From JBBRMY01 sp038230595 (lineage in GTDB: Bacteria > Bacteroidota > Ignavibacteria > Tepidaquicellales > Tepidaquicellaceae): a DNA stretch of 19,125 bases. The stretch covers positions 1 through 19,125 of the forward strand of contig JBBRMY010000037.1 of NCBI GenBank assembly GCA_038230595.1. The letters run 5' to 3'. The translations under genes were made by a program, and so were the position numbers. This document shows positions 9,123 to 16,572 of the stretch, one piece after another (the first letter of the stretch is position 1; every line of letters begins with the position of its first letter). The notes below the pieces were generated by a model. That model had not been told where the DNA came from. It did not search any database and was given only the letters and a program-made list of their open reading frames with translations.

Positions 9123-9656
9123 TTGATATTATCCGATAAAAAAATATTAGAGGAAATTAAAAATAAGAATATTGTTATAAAGCCATATAACCGAAAATGT
9201 CTGGGCACAAATAGTTATGATGTGCATCTGGGAGAATGGCTTGCAGTATATAAAGATGAAATGCTTGATGCAAAAAAGCATAATAAGATATCGTACTTTA
9301 AAATACCTAAAGAAGGATATATACTTCATCCGACTAAATTATATCTTGGAGTGACTCAGGAGTATACTGAGACACTGAACTATGTTCCGTTCCTTGAAGG
9401 TAAATCAAGTATTGGCAGACTTGGAATAGATATACATGCTACTGCTGGAAAGGGTGACGTTGGCTTTAAAAATAACTGGACTCTTGAAATATCAGTCCGA
9501 CAGCCGGTTAAGGTTTATTCTCTTATGCCGATCGGGCAGTTAATATATTTTGTTGTAGACGGAGAAATAGAAGTACCGTATAACAAAAAAGCGAATGCTA
9601 AGTATAATAAAAAAGATAAAAGACCGGTAGAATCAATGATGTGGAAGAATTTTTAA
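9123..9656 (+). CDS. dcd: dCTP deaminase
   Basis: Dcd converts dCTP to dUTP (some relatives go on to dUMP) for thymidylate synthesis. The 177-residue product shows the family's trimer active-site segment FLEGKSSIGRLGIDIHATAG with conserved Ser and Arg, and the catalytic Glu in WTLEI (E122). The Cys-free, dUTPase-like fold is also suggested by MPIGQLIYF. Whether it is mono- or bifunctional cannot be decided by eye. Start is TTG at 9123, chosen because MILSDKKILEEI is the usual Dcd N-terminus. It sits between rodA (25 nt) and pyrF (21 nt), among pyrimidine genes. Confidence 0.93.
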   Translation: MILSDKKILEEIKNKNIVIKPYNRKCLGTNSYDVHLGEWLAVYKDEMLDAKKHNKISYFKIPKEGYILHPTKLYLGVTQEYTETLNYVPFLEGKSSIGRLGIDIHATAGKGDVGFKNNWTLEISVRQPVKVYSLMPIGQLIYFVVDGEIEVPYNKKANAKYNKKDKRPVESMMWKNF

Positions 9657-9677
9657 TGCAGCTTTAATTGATGACTT

Positions 9678-10466
9678 ATGATAGCTTCAGCAATAAGAAA
9701 GAATAATTCAAACCTGATAATAGGTCTGGATACGGATATAAAAAAGATACCGAATATATTTCTAAAAGAATCTATGCCGGTTGTTTTTTTTAATAAAGCA
9801 GTTATAGAATGTACTAAGGATGTTGTCGCTGGCTATAAAATGAATATGGCTTTTTATGAAGGTAAGTTCGGATATGAAAGTCTGACAAAAACTTTGAATA
9901 TTGTACCTGATGAGCTCTTCACAATTTGTGACGCCAAAAGAGGGGATATAGAAAATACTTCTGAGCTTTATGCCCGAACATATTTAGATGAGATGAATTT
10001 TGATTCTATAACTTTCAGTCCTTACATGGGAAGTGATTCTATAAAGCCCTTTGCTAAGAGAGAGGATAAAGTTATCTTTACCTTACTGTTGACTTCAAAT
10101 CCGGGAGCGTGTGATATTCAGGAAATGATATTAAAGAATACTGATAACAGAGTTTATAATGCTGTTCTGAAGCTTTGCCTGAAGTGGAACACGAATGATA
10201 ATTTAGGCTTGGTTATAGGTGCAAATCATACAAAGGTTATTGAACATGTTTCAAAAAAATATAAAGATTTTCCATTGCTTATACCGGGTATCGGATCTCA
10301 AATGCATGATCTGAAAAAATTATTAAAAAGTCTTCATCATAATAATTTTTTTGTTAATGCAAGCAGAAGTATAATTTATTCCGCCCCGCAGGACTGCAGT
10401 ATGGAAGAATTTAAAGAAGTTGTCAGAAAAAAAGCTGAAGAGCTGAGTAATTCAATAAAATTATAA
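9678..10466 (+). CDS. pyrF: Orotidine 5'-phosphate decarboxylase (type 2)
   Basis: PyrF decarboxylates OMP to UMP, the last step of de novo UMP synthesis. The 262 residues carry the catalytic D85-AKRGD-90 array (FTICDAKRGDIENTSE), the substrate loop with FSPYMGSDSIKPF, LLLTSNPGACD, and the phosphate-binding end LLIPGIGSQ. The longer form with DAKRGDI and the NPGA segment is that of the type 2 (UMPS-like/mycobacterial) group rather than the short E. coli type. The ATG at 9678 has no clear Shine-Dalgarno. It is co-directional with dcd upstream and the solute-binding protein gene 14 nt downstream. Confidence 0.93.
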   Translation: MIASAIRKNNSNLIIGLDTDIKKIPNIFLKESMPVVFFNKAVIECTKDVVAGYKMNMAFYEGKFGYESLTKTLNIVPDELFTICDAKRGDIENTSELYARTYLDEMNFDSITFSPYMGSDSIKPFAKREDKVIFTLLLTSNPGACDIQEMILKNTDNRVYNAVLKLCLKWNTNDNLGLVIGANHTKVIEHVSKKYKDFPLLIPGIGSQMHDLKKLLKSLHHNNFFVNASRSIIYSAPQDCSMEEFKEVVRKKAEELSNSIKL

Positions 10467-10480
10467 ATCAATAATATATC

Positions 10481-12217
10481 ATGATCAGAAAAATAATATT
10501 CTCATGCGCGATGTTAATCGCAGTTATGGTTTTACTTTCAGGTTGCAGCAAGAAAGGAAATGATTCTGTCCGTACTTTAAACGGCAATATAAAAGGCGGC
10601 GGAACATTCAGGATAAACGAACTTGAAAATATTAGAAGCCTTGATCCTGTAGGCATTAACGATGATGTGTCTCATCACGTTGCTCATCAGATATATGATC
10701 TTCTTATCGATCTTGATTCTAACCTGAGAGTCGTACCAACGCTGGCTCAAAGCTGGTATATATCTCCTGATGGATTGCTCTATACATATCATCTCAGAAG
10801 AGGTGTTAAGTTTCACGACAATGCCTGCTTCCCGGGTGGAAAGGGAAGGGAATTCAATGCTGCTGATGTAAAATATTCCTATGACAGGGTTTGTGATCCG
10901 CGAACATCAACAAGAGGGTTTGATTTTTTTAAAAATATAGTAGAAGGAGCACAGGAATATTTTACTGATGTTCAGAGCGCACAAAAGGAAAACAGGCAGC
11001 CGAAGATATTCGGAGTAAGCGGTTATATAGTTAAAGATGATTCGACTTTTCAGATTAAATTGAAAAGACCATTCGGTCCATTCCTGTATTATGCATGTTT
11101 AGGATTTAGCTACATTCTTCCTAAAGAAGCAGTTGAAAAATACGGTAAGGATTATTTTCAGAATCCTGTCGGTACAGGTCCTTTTATTTTTCAAGACTGG
11201 AAGCCCGACCAGGAAGTTAATCTGAAAAGAAATCCGGACTACTGGCAAAAAGATGAAGCTGGAAATCAGCTGCCATACGTGGATAATATAAAGTTCAGAT
11301 TCATGAAAGATCTGTCTCAGCAGTTGCTGGAATTCAGGCAGGGAAATCTTGATGAGTCTTACAGAATTCCGAATGAATCTTTCAAGGAGTTTGTAGATGA
11401 TAATATGAAGCTAAAGCCTGAATTTGCTAATTTTGTTCTTCAAAGAAAAGGTGCTCTTGCAAATCAATTCTATGGTTTCCTTCAATCAGGAAAAGTATCA
11501 GGAGATGTAAGGATCAGGCAGGCAATAAATTATGCGATCGATCGTGATAAAATTGTTAAATATGTTTTAAACGGACAGGCAAGCGGACCTGGAATTTATG
11601 GAGTCGTACCCCCATCAATGCCTGATTATGATTATAAATCTCTGAAAGGATATACTTACGATCAGGAGAAAGCTAAAGATCTTCTAAAGCAGGCAGGATA
11701 CAGCCGTGAAAAGCCGCTCGATATTACATTGCAGATAAACGAAGGTGGCGGCAGAAATACTCAGATCGCTGAAGCAATTCAGAATATGCTTAAGGAAGTT
11801 GGTATTAATATGAAGATCAATCAGATACAGTTTGCCCAGCACCTTGATAATATTGATGCGGGCAGAGCTGACTTTTTCAGATTAGGATGGATCGCAGATT
11901 ATCCGGAACCTGAAAATTTCCTGAATTTATTTTATGGCAAAAATGTGCCTAAGGACCCGAAAGATATCAGTCCTATTAATAGTACAAGATATCAGAATCC
12001 AAAATTTGATGAAATATTCGAAAAAGCGCTGCAAACAGTTGATAGGGCAGAGAGATACAAGCTTTATTTACAGGCGGAACAGATTGCAATGAATGATGCA
12101 CCTATCCTTTCAATATTCTTTGATGAGGACTACAGGCTTCTGCAAAATTACGTAAAGGGATATCCTGCAAATGCGATGCACAGACTTGATTTTCGACGTT
12201 TATGGCTTGATAAATAA
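10481..12217 (+). CDS. Peptide ABC transporter substrate-binding lipoprotein (SBP family 5, DppA/OppA-like)
   Basis: This 578-residue protein is the periplasmic capture subunit of a peptide-type ABC importer. It has a lipoprotein signal with lipobox L19-S-G-C22, so it should be lipid-anchored at Cys22. Family 5 features are GTFRINELENIRSLDPVG near the mature start, DLNSNLRVVPTLAQSW-like DLDSNLRVVPTLAQSW, YTYHLRRGVKFHDN, AADVKYSYDRV, VGTGPFIFQDWKP and IRQAINYAIDRDKIV. Length fits DppA/OppA (about 530-600). The ligand may be dipeptides, oligopeptides or murein peptides; sequence alone does not tell. The cognate permeases are probably the two at 13082-15105, separated from it by the NlpC/P60 gene. 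Confidence 0.9.
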   Translation: MIRKIIFSCAMLIAVMVLLSGCSKKGNDSVRTLNGNIKGGGTFRINELENIRSLDPVGINDDVSHHVAHQIYDLLIDLDSNLRVVPTLAQSWYISPDGLLYTYHLRRGVKFHDNACFPGGKGREFNAADVKYSYDRVCDPRTSTRGFDFFKNIVEGAQEYFTDVQSAQKENRQPKIFGVSGYIVKDDSTFQIKLKRPFGPFLYYACLGFSYILPKEAVEKYGKDYFQNPVGTGPFIFQDWKPDQEVNLKRNPDYWQKDEAGNQLPYVDNIKFRFMKDLSQQLLEFRQGNLDESYRIPNESFKEFVDDNMKLKPEFANFVLQRKGALANQFYGFLQSGKVSGDVRIRQAINYAIDRDKIVKYVLNGQASGPGIYGVVPPSMPDYDYKSLKGYTYDQEKAKDLLKQAGYSREKPLDITLQINEGGGRNTQIAEAIQNMLKEVGINMKINQIQFAQHLDNIDAGRADFFRLGWIADYPEPENFLNLFYGKNVPKDPKDISPINSTRYQNPKFDEIFEKALQTVDRAERYKLYLQAEQIAMNDAPILSIFFDEDYRLLQNYVKGYPANAMHRLDFRRLWLDK

Positions 12218-12239
12218 GTCTCTCTGCAAAATAGATTCA

Positions 12240-12272
12240 AATAGTTGTAATAAGATGTAAATTTCAACTATT
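12240..12272. promoter_or_regulatory. Inverted repeat AATAGTTG...CAACTATT upstream of the NlpC/P60 gene
   Basis: AATAGTTG (12240-12247) and CAACTATT (12265-12272) form a perfect 8-bp inverted repeat with a 17-nt spacer in the 141-nt gap before the NlpC/P60 gene. No T-run follows, so it is not a typical terminator. A weak sigma70-like pair follows it (TTGCAT near 12289 and TAAATT 17 nt later). It may be an operator or an mRNA hairpin, or chance in AT-rich DNA. Confidence 0.3.
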
Positions 12273-12344
12273 AATGTCTTGCATCTAATATTAAGTTTCT
12301 GTAAATTTATCCATCGTTCTTTAAAAGCGGGTTAAAAACTAAAA

Positions 12345-12350
12345 AAGGAG
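12345..12350 (+). promoter_or_regulatory. Strong Shine-Dalgarno AAGGAG for the NlpC/P60 gene
   Basis: AAGGAG ends 8 nt before the ATG at 12359, ideal spacing. Nearly all other genes in the window lack a recognisable Shine-Dalgarno, so this supports the start choice and suggests high translation. Confidence 0.75.
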
Positions 12351-12358
12351 AGTAGTTA

Positions 12359-13000
12359 ATGCTTAAATGCAAAAAATTAACTATGTTGTTTTCCATTTTG
12401 TTTGTAATTGGGGCAGTAGTAACAGGTTTTTCTTTCCCGACCAATAATTCAGAGGTTAAAGATGACCCTTCTAATGGAGGTGTTAATAATTACAAAGTAA
12501 AGAAGAAATCTTCTGAGCTTGTAGCTAGTAACAACTTAAAGTCTAAGACAACCATTAACAAAGGTAATCTCGAATCTTTATCAAGTTCATTGGCCGGATT
12601 CACAGAGACAAGCTTAAGCACTACTAACATCAGCAAAGATGAGATGATGTATAAGATAATTGAATACATCAATACTCCTTATCTTTGGGGTGGTACAACA
12701 AAAAGGGGAATCGATTGTTCAGCATTCATTCAAACGATAATGTATCAGGCTTATGGCGTGACATTACCAAGAACTTCGCTGGAACAATCAAACGTAGGTA
12801 CAGATGTAGCTGTCTCAGATCTTAAGTTCGGAGATTTGCTATTTTTCGACACAATGCACAAGGGTAGAACAACACACGTAGGTATGTATTTAGGAGACGG
12901 TTTCTTTGCACATTCGGGTTCAAGCCAGGGTGTAATAGTAACTTCTTTTGACAAGTATACAAGCGTATTCCTAAAGGCAAAAAGAGTTATCGGTGAATAA
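12359..13000 (+). CDS. Secreted NlpC/P60 family cell-wall peptidase
   Basis: NlpC/P60 enzymes cut the peptide stems of peptidoglycan, usually D-Glu-meso-DAP bonds. The 213-residue product has an N-terminal signal or anchor (about residues 9-27, LFSILFVIGAVVTGFSF), a Ser/Lys/Asn-rich linker to about residue 90, and a C-terminal NlpC/P60 domain. The catalytic triad is visible: C120 in GIDCSAF, H173 in THVGMYLGDG and H185 in FAHSGSSQGV. LPRTSLEQ, normal for the family, lies between them. No LysM or SH3 domain is present. It has its own strong Shine-Dalgarno and terminator, so it may be an independent unit set inside the peptide transporter genes. Confidence 0.93.
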   Translation: MLKCKKLTMLFSILFVIGAVVTGFSFPTNNSEVKDDPSNGGVNNYKVKKKSSELVASNNLKSKTTINKGNLESLSSSLAGFTETSLSTTNISKDEMMYKIIEYINTPYLWGGTTKRGIDCSAFIQTIMYQAYGVTLPRTSLEQSNVGTDVAVSDLKFGDLLFFDTMHKGRTTHVGMYLGDGFFAHSGSSQGVIVTSFDKYTSVFLKAKRVIGE

Positions 13001-13025
13001 GTTCTAAGTCACCTCTATTCTAAAG

Positions 13026-13064
13026 GTCCCGGCTTTCTTTCATAAGAAGACCGGGACTTTTTTT
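13026..13064 (+). terminator. Rho-independent terminator after the NlpC/P60 gene
   Basis: GTCCCGG (13026-13032) pairs with CCGGGAC (13051-13057). The stem is extended inward by TTTCTT/AAGAAG after a single C/A mismatch, leaving a TCAT loop, and is followed by seven T (13058-13064). This is the strongest terminator in the window. It lies only 17 nt before dppB, so dppB needs readthrough or a promoter overlapping this region. Confidence 0.92.
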
Positions 13065-13081
13065 ATATATAAATTGCTCAG

Positions 13082-14008
13082 ATGTTCAATTATATAATAA
13101 AAAATCTTCTCTACACTATTCTGATACTGTTCGGAGTCGTTACAGTTACGTTTTGCTTATTATATGTTGTACCGGGTGATCCTGCCAGGATCATGCTCGG
13201 GCAAAGAGCTGATGTATCTTCCGTTGAAGTTGTAAGGGAAGAACTCGGGCTTAACAAGCCTATCTATGTTCAGTATGGCTTATTCATTTCAAAAGCTGTC
13301 AGGGGCGACCTTGGAAGATCATATGCATCAAACCGTGATGTAGTTAAAACCATTCTTGAGAAATTTCCTGCTACTGCCTTGCTGGCAGTCAGCGCTTTAA
13401 TTCTTTCATCGATCATTGGAATTATGATCGGTATCATTTCAGCAGTAAAATCCTATTCAGCTCTCGATAATGCAGCAATGATATTTGCTTTGATTGGAAT
13501 ATCATTTCCTCAATTTGCATTCGGTCTGATAATGGCTTTAGTCTTTGGATTTTTGCTTAAATGGTTCCCAATCTCCGGATATATAACTGAAGGGTTCAGT
13601 TATCTGATATTGCCAATGGTTACACTTGCTTTGCGTCCCTTAGCTATTATTGCGAGAATAACCCGTTCTTCAATGCTTGATGCATTAGGACAGGATTATG
13701 TCAGAACAGCAAAAGCAAAAGGACTTCCATATAATAAGATCATTTTGAAGCATACATTAAGGAATGCATTAAATCCTATTGTTACTACAATAAGTACTTC
13801 ACTTGCTGCCACATTAGGAGGAGCTTATTTTATTGAATATATTTTCAACTGGCCCGGAATCGGGCTTCTTGCTTTTGATTCTATCCTTAAGCTGGATTTC
13901 CCTATGATACAGGGAACAGTTCTTTTCAGCGCAGTCGTATTTGTAATTATTAATTTCTTTGTAGATATATTGTACGCATTATTAGATCCTAAAATAAAAT
14001 TATCCTGA
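13082..14008 (+). CDS. Peptide ABC transporter permease, DppB/OppB type
   Basis: One of the two membrane subunits of a peptide/nickel-type importer. The 308 residues show the family N-terminus IIKNLLYTILILFGVVTVTF followed by the periplasmic GDPARIMLGQ segment and LGLNKPIYVQY. About six membrane helices follow, with the EAA loop that contacts the ATPase (DYVRTAKAKGLP, then LRNALNP) and the C-terminal FNWPGIGLLAFDSI. Length is normal for DppB. The ATG at 13082 has no Shine-Dalgarno. The stop at 14006-14008 overlaps the likely CTG start of the next permease. Confidence 0.94.
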   Translation: MFNYIIKNLLYTILILFGVVTVTFCLLYVVPGDPARIMLGQRADVSSVEVVREELGLNKPIYVQYGLFISKAVRGDLGRSYASNRDVVKTILEKFPATALLAVSALILSSIIGIMIGIISAVKSYSALDNAAMIFALIGISFPQFAFGLIMALVFGFLLKWFPISGYITEGFSYLILPMVTLALRPLAIIARITRSSMLDALGQDYVRTAKAKGLPYNKIILKHTLRNALNPIVTTISTSLAATLGGAYFIEYIFNWPGIGLLAFDSILKLDFPMIQGTVLFSAVVFVIINFFVDILYALLDPKIKLS

Positions 14009-15105
14009 AGACACCGGCTGAAATAGCTCCTATAGCGCCTCTTGCACCTTACGTTGATTCGGACAATGCGATCGAAAGTAAAAGTCTTTGGTATTATTCC
14101 TGGAAAAGACTAAAGCGTAACAGGCTTGCTATGTGCGGCTTGTATATGATAGCCATTTTATTTTTTGTAGCGATTACTGCAGATCTTATTGCGCCTTATA
14201 ATCCTAATCAGCAGATACTGGAATTTGCTGTAAAGCCAATGAATTTTCACGGTCTGGTTCTTAAGAAAAAACAGGTTACATCTGAAAATGAAAATCTTTA
14301 TCTGGCAATAAAAAGTGTTTCAAAAACTGAGAATGGGATACTAACATACACTGATTTTACCGATTCACAAAAGCAGATCCCGGAAGCTGATCTTCAGAAA
14401 GATAATGACAAATATGAGAGGGAAATTTCATTTCTTCTTGGAACGGATAGATTTGGAAGAGATGTTCTTAGCAGATTAATATTTGGAAGTAGAGTAAGTC
14501 TTTCTGTAGGAATAATATCTGAGAGCATTGCGATAGTACTGGGAGTATTATTCGGAGCATTCGCAGGATACTTCAGAGGCAAGACTGATGGAGTTATAAT
14601 GTGGTTAATAAATGTTGTCTGGGCTTTCCCTACAATTCTATTTATTATTGCGATCTCTGTAGTACTGGGAAAAGGCTTCTGGCAGGCATTTGTTGCTATC
14701 GGAGTTACAGGATGGGTTGATATTGCAAGGATAGTAAGAGGACAGTTTTTCTCACTCAGAGAAATGGAATATGTTGAAGCAACTAAGGCAATAGGATTCA
14801 GATCTACAAGAATTATATTAAGACACATGCTTCCTAATGTGCTTGGACCTGTTATTGTGACCGGAACGGTGGGGCTTGCAACAGCAATATTATTTGAAGC
14901 AAGCTTAAGCTTTTTAGGACTTGGAGTACAGCCGCCTACAGCAAGCTGGGGACAAATGATATTCGATGGTTATAAATATATCCTTGCAGGGTCAAACTGG
15001 GGTCTTGCAGTATTTCCTTCCGTAGCAATAATGCTAACGATCTTCGCAGTAAACCTCATTGGTGATGGACTAAGAGACGCTTTAGATCCGAAATTACAGA
15101 AGTAA
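14005..15105 (+). CDS. Peptide ABC transporter permease, DppC/OppC type (probable CTG start)
   Basis: Second permease of the importer. Visible family features are the N-terminal SLWYYSWKRLKRNRLAMCGL, a first membrane helix, the LIAPYNPNQQ segment, LGTDRFGRDVLSRLIFGSR, the EAA loop (EYVEATKAIGFRSTRIILRH), SLSFLGLGVQPP and the end GDGLRDALDPKLQK. The first ATG in frame is at 14131, but it would cut away the conserved basic helix KRLKRNRLA. The frame is open back to the dppB stop and holds no ATG, GTG or TTG there. The best candidate is CTG at 14005-14007, overlapping the dppB TGA as CTGA, giving 366 residues. Annotation from 14131 gives 324. A rare ATA/ATT start or an assembly error in this stretch are alternatives. 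No ATPase gene follows. Confidence 0.85.
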   Translation: MKTPAEIAPIAPLAPYVDSDNAIESKSLWYYSWKRLKRNRLAMCGLYMIAILFFVAITADLIAPYNPNQQILEFAVKPMNFHGLVLKKKQVTSENENLYLAIKSVSKTENGILTYTDFTDSQKQIPEADLQKDNDKYEREISFLLGTDRFGRDVLSRLIFGSRVSLSVGIISESIAIVLGVLFGAFAGYFRGKTDGVIMWLINVVWAFPTILFIIAISVVLGKGFWQAFVAIGVTGWVDIARIVRGQFFSLREMEYVEATKAIGFRSTRIILRHMLPNVLGPVIVTGTVGLATAILFEASLSFLGLGVQPPTASWGQMIFDGYKYILAGSNWGLAVFPSVAIMLTIFAVNLIGDGLRDALDPKLQK

Positions 15106-15155
15106 TATAGAATTGATTGAGGTTATGTCATCATTTTCTCTCGAATTGACCGACA

Positions 15156-16445
15156 ATGATAACACAAACAATGAATTCAAAACAAACAATTATGAAAATA
15201 CTCAACACATTAGTTGGTCTTATTATTATGACAACTTTCCTTTCATTTAAGCATGAAAGTAAAACCTCATTTTATCTTCCTGCTGAATGGGAAAAACAAT
15301 CAGGGGTTATCGTAGGCGGGCTTGATGATGACGCAGCTTTTGAAATGATAACACAGTTAAGTAAGGAAACGAAAGTTTACAGCATAGTAGTTGATTCAAT
15401 GAAAGCAACTTTCACAAAGAAACTTTCAGAGGCGGGAGCTAACGTTGATAATATTATTTTTATGACCTCCTCAAGAGATTTTAGTTATGCACAACGGGAT
15501 GGATTAATATTCATGAAAAATGAAAATGGAAATCTTCAGTTAATAAATTTTGCATGGAACTCCTATGGATGGTATTTTGAGAAAGAGTTTAAAGATTATA
15601 TAGAGGGAGATAAAAAAAAGAGAGAAGCATACACAGATTTACATCTAAAAGAATTCCCCTATGAAGTAATTTCTTCTTCCATGGTCAACGAAGGAGGTGC
15701 AATAGAAACAAATGGAAAAGGTACTATCTTTCAGGTAGAGTCAGTAAATATGCAACGCAATCCAAACATGAATAAGGAGCAACAGGAAACAGAATTGAAA
15801 AGTATTTTAAATGCAAAAAAGATTATCTGGTTAAAAGAAGGTGCCGCAGAAGACCCTTTCGGCTGGGGTACACTGATTACAGAAAACTATTTCGGAATTG
15901 GTGTAAAAGGGCATCTTGATGAGTTTTGTCGCTTTGTAAATGATAGCACTATTTTGATCTCTTTTCCTGATTCAGCCGAAGCTGCTCTTGACCCTGTGAA
16001 AAAAATCAATCTGGAGCGAATGAAAGTAAACTATGAAATTCTGAAAAATGCTTCTGACCAGGATGGAAAACCTTTCACAATAGTTAAAATGCCTGTGCCT
16101 GATATTAACTATATGACTTTTGCATTAGATACAGTTAATATTAATGAAGAGATAAAATTTTTATCCTTTAGAATTCTATCTGAGCAAAAGAATTTTTCCA
16201 TTGGCGATACAGTTCACTTTGTCCCTTCAAGCAGCTATTTGAATTTTTTGATTACGAACAAGACTGTATTTGAATCAAAATATTGGTCAGAAGGTATGAG
16301 TGAAACTTCAAAAGAAAAAGATAAAAAAGCTAAACAAATATTACATCAATTTTTCCCTGACAGGAAAATCTACCAGATAAATACAACTGAAACTAATCAT
16401 AATGGAGGTGGACTTCATTGCTGGAGTATGCAAATTCCCAAGTAG
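15156..16445 (+). CDS. Exported agmatine/peptidylarginine deiminase family protein (PAD_porph type)
   Basis: The family hydrolyses guanidino groups (agmatine to N-carbamoylputrescine, or peptidyl-arginine to citrulline). Domain features run in order: LPAEWEKQSGVIVGG, the Asp motif in SYAQRDGLIF (D115), NEGGAIETNGKGTI (E179), RNPNMNKEQQETEL, KKIIWLKEGAAEDP, GHLDEFCRFV (H253, D255) and the terminal Cys motif NGGGLHC (C422). All expected catalytic residues are visible. Unlike cytosolic agmatine deiminases it has a hydrophobic signal (KILNTLVGLIIMTTFLSF). The signal makes the ATG at 15192 a good alternative start, with 15156 and 15171 also in frame. No aguB or polyamine gene is nearby, so the substrate is unknown; an exported protein may act on free or peptide arginine. 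It is 50 nt after dppC and 127 nt before ssrA. Confidence 0.85.
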   Translation: MITQTMNSKQTIMKILNTLVGLIIMTTFLSFKHESKTSFYLPAEWEKQSGVIVGGLDDDAAFEMITQLSKETKVYSIVVDSMKATFTKKLSEAGANVDNIIFMTSSRDFSYAQRDGLIFMKNENGNLQLINFAWNSYGWYFEKEFKDYIEGDKKKREAYTDLHLKEFPYEVISSSMVNEGGAIETNGKGTIFQVESVNMQRNPNMNKEQQETELKSILNAKKIIWLKEGAAEDPFGWGTLITENYFGIGVKGHLDEFCRFVNDSTILISFPDSAEAALDPVKKINLERMKVNYEILKNASDQDGKPFTIVKMPVPDINYMTFALDTVNINEEIKFLSFRILSEQKNFSIGDTVHFVPSSSYLNFLITNKTVFESKYWSEGMSETSKEKDKKAKQILHQFFPDRKIYQINTTETNHNGGGLHCWSMQIPK

Positions 16446-16572
16446 TGTTAGCAGTAGGAAAACTCAGAATTTCTTTGCACCTTAAAGAGCTTTGCGTGAA
16501 ATTAATCAATACAATGGCATACCAATAGAACTTTTTACTCCGGTTTAATGTATATATATTATATAAACATCA
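16446..16572. other. Intergenic region before ssrA
   Basis: This 127-nt gap has no gene. It contains two copies of CTTTGC (16473-16478 and 16490-16495) within a segment resembling a short intergenic sequence seen in other Bacteroidota, which is recollection and untested. The right part is a run of alternating A/T that probably holds the ssrA promoter. Confidence 0.45.
16555..16567 (+). promoter_or_regulatory. Candidate -10 region of ssrA
   Basis: TATATT (16555-16560) and TATAAA (16562-16567) overlap in an A/T block just before the tmRNA 5' end at 16573. TTTACT at 16534-16539 could be a -35, but its spacing to either hexamer is poor. The position is right, but the sequence is low in information. 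Confidence 0.3.

Noticed and set aside
14394..14828. A 144-codon open frame on the - strand across the DppC-type permease gene
   Set aside because: It is antisense to a strongly conserved permease region with the EAA loop, and its translation looks like a shadow (no domain, odd composition).
15125..15250. A 41-codon ORF with ATG at 15125 that overlaps the start of the deiminase gene in another frame
   Set aside because: It is short, low in complexity (Asn/Thr-rich) and matches no family I know, and it overlaps the coding region and signal sequence of the deiminase gene. It might be the leftover start of a lost gene, but nothing supports this.
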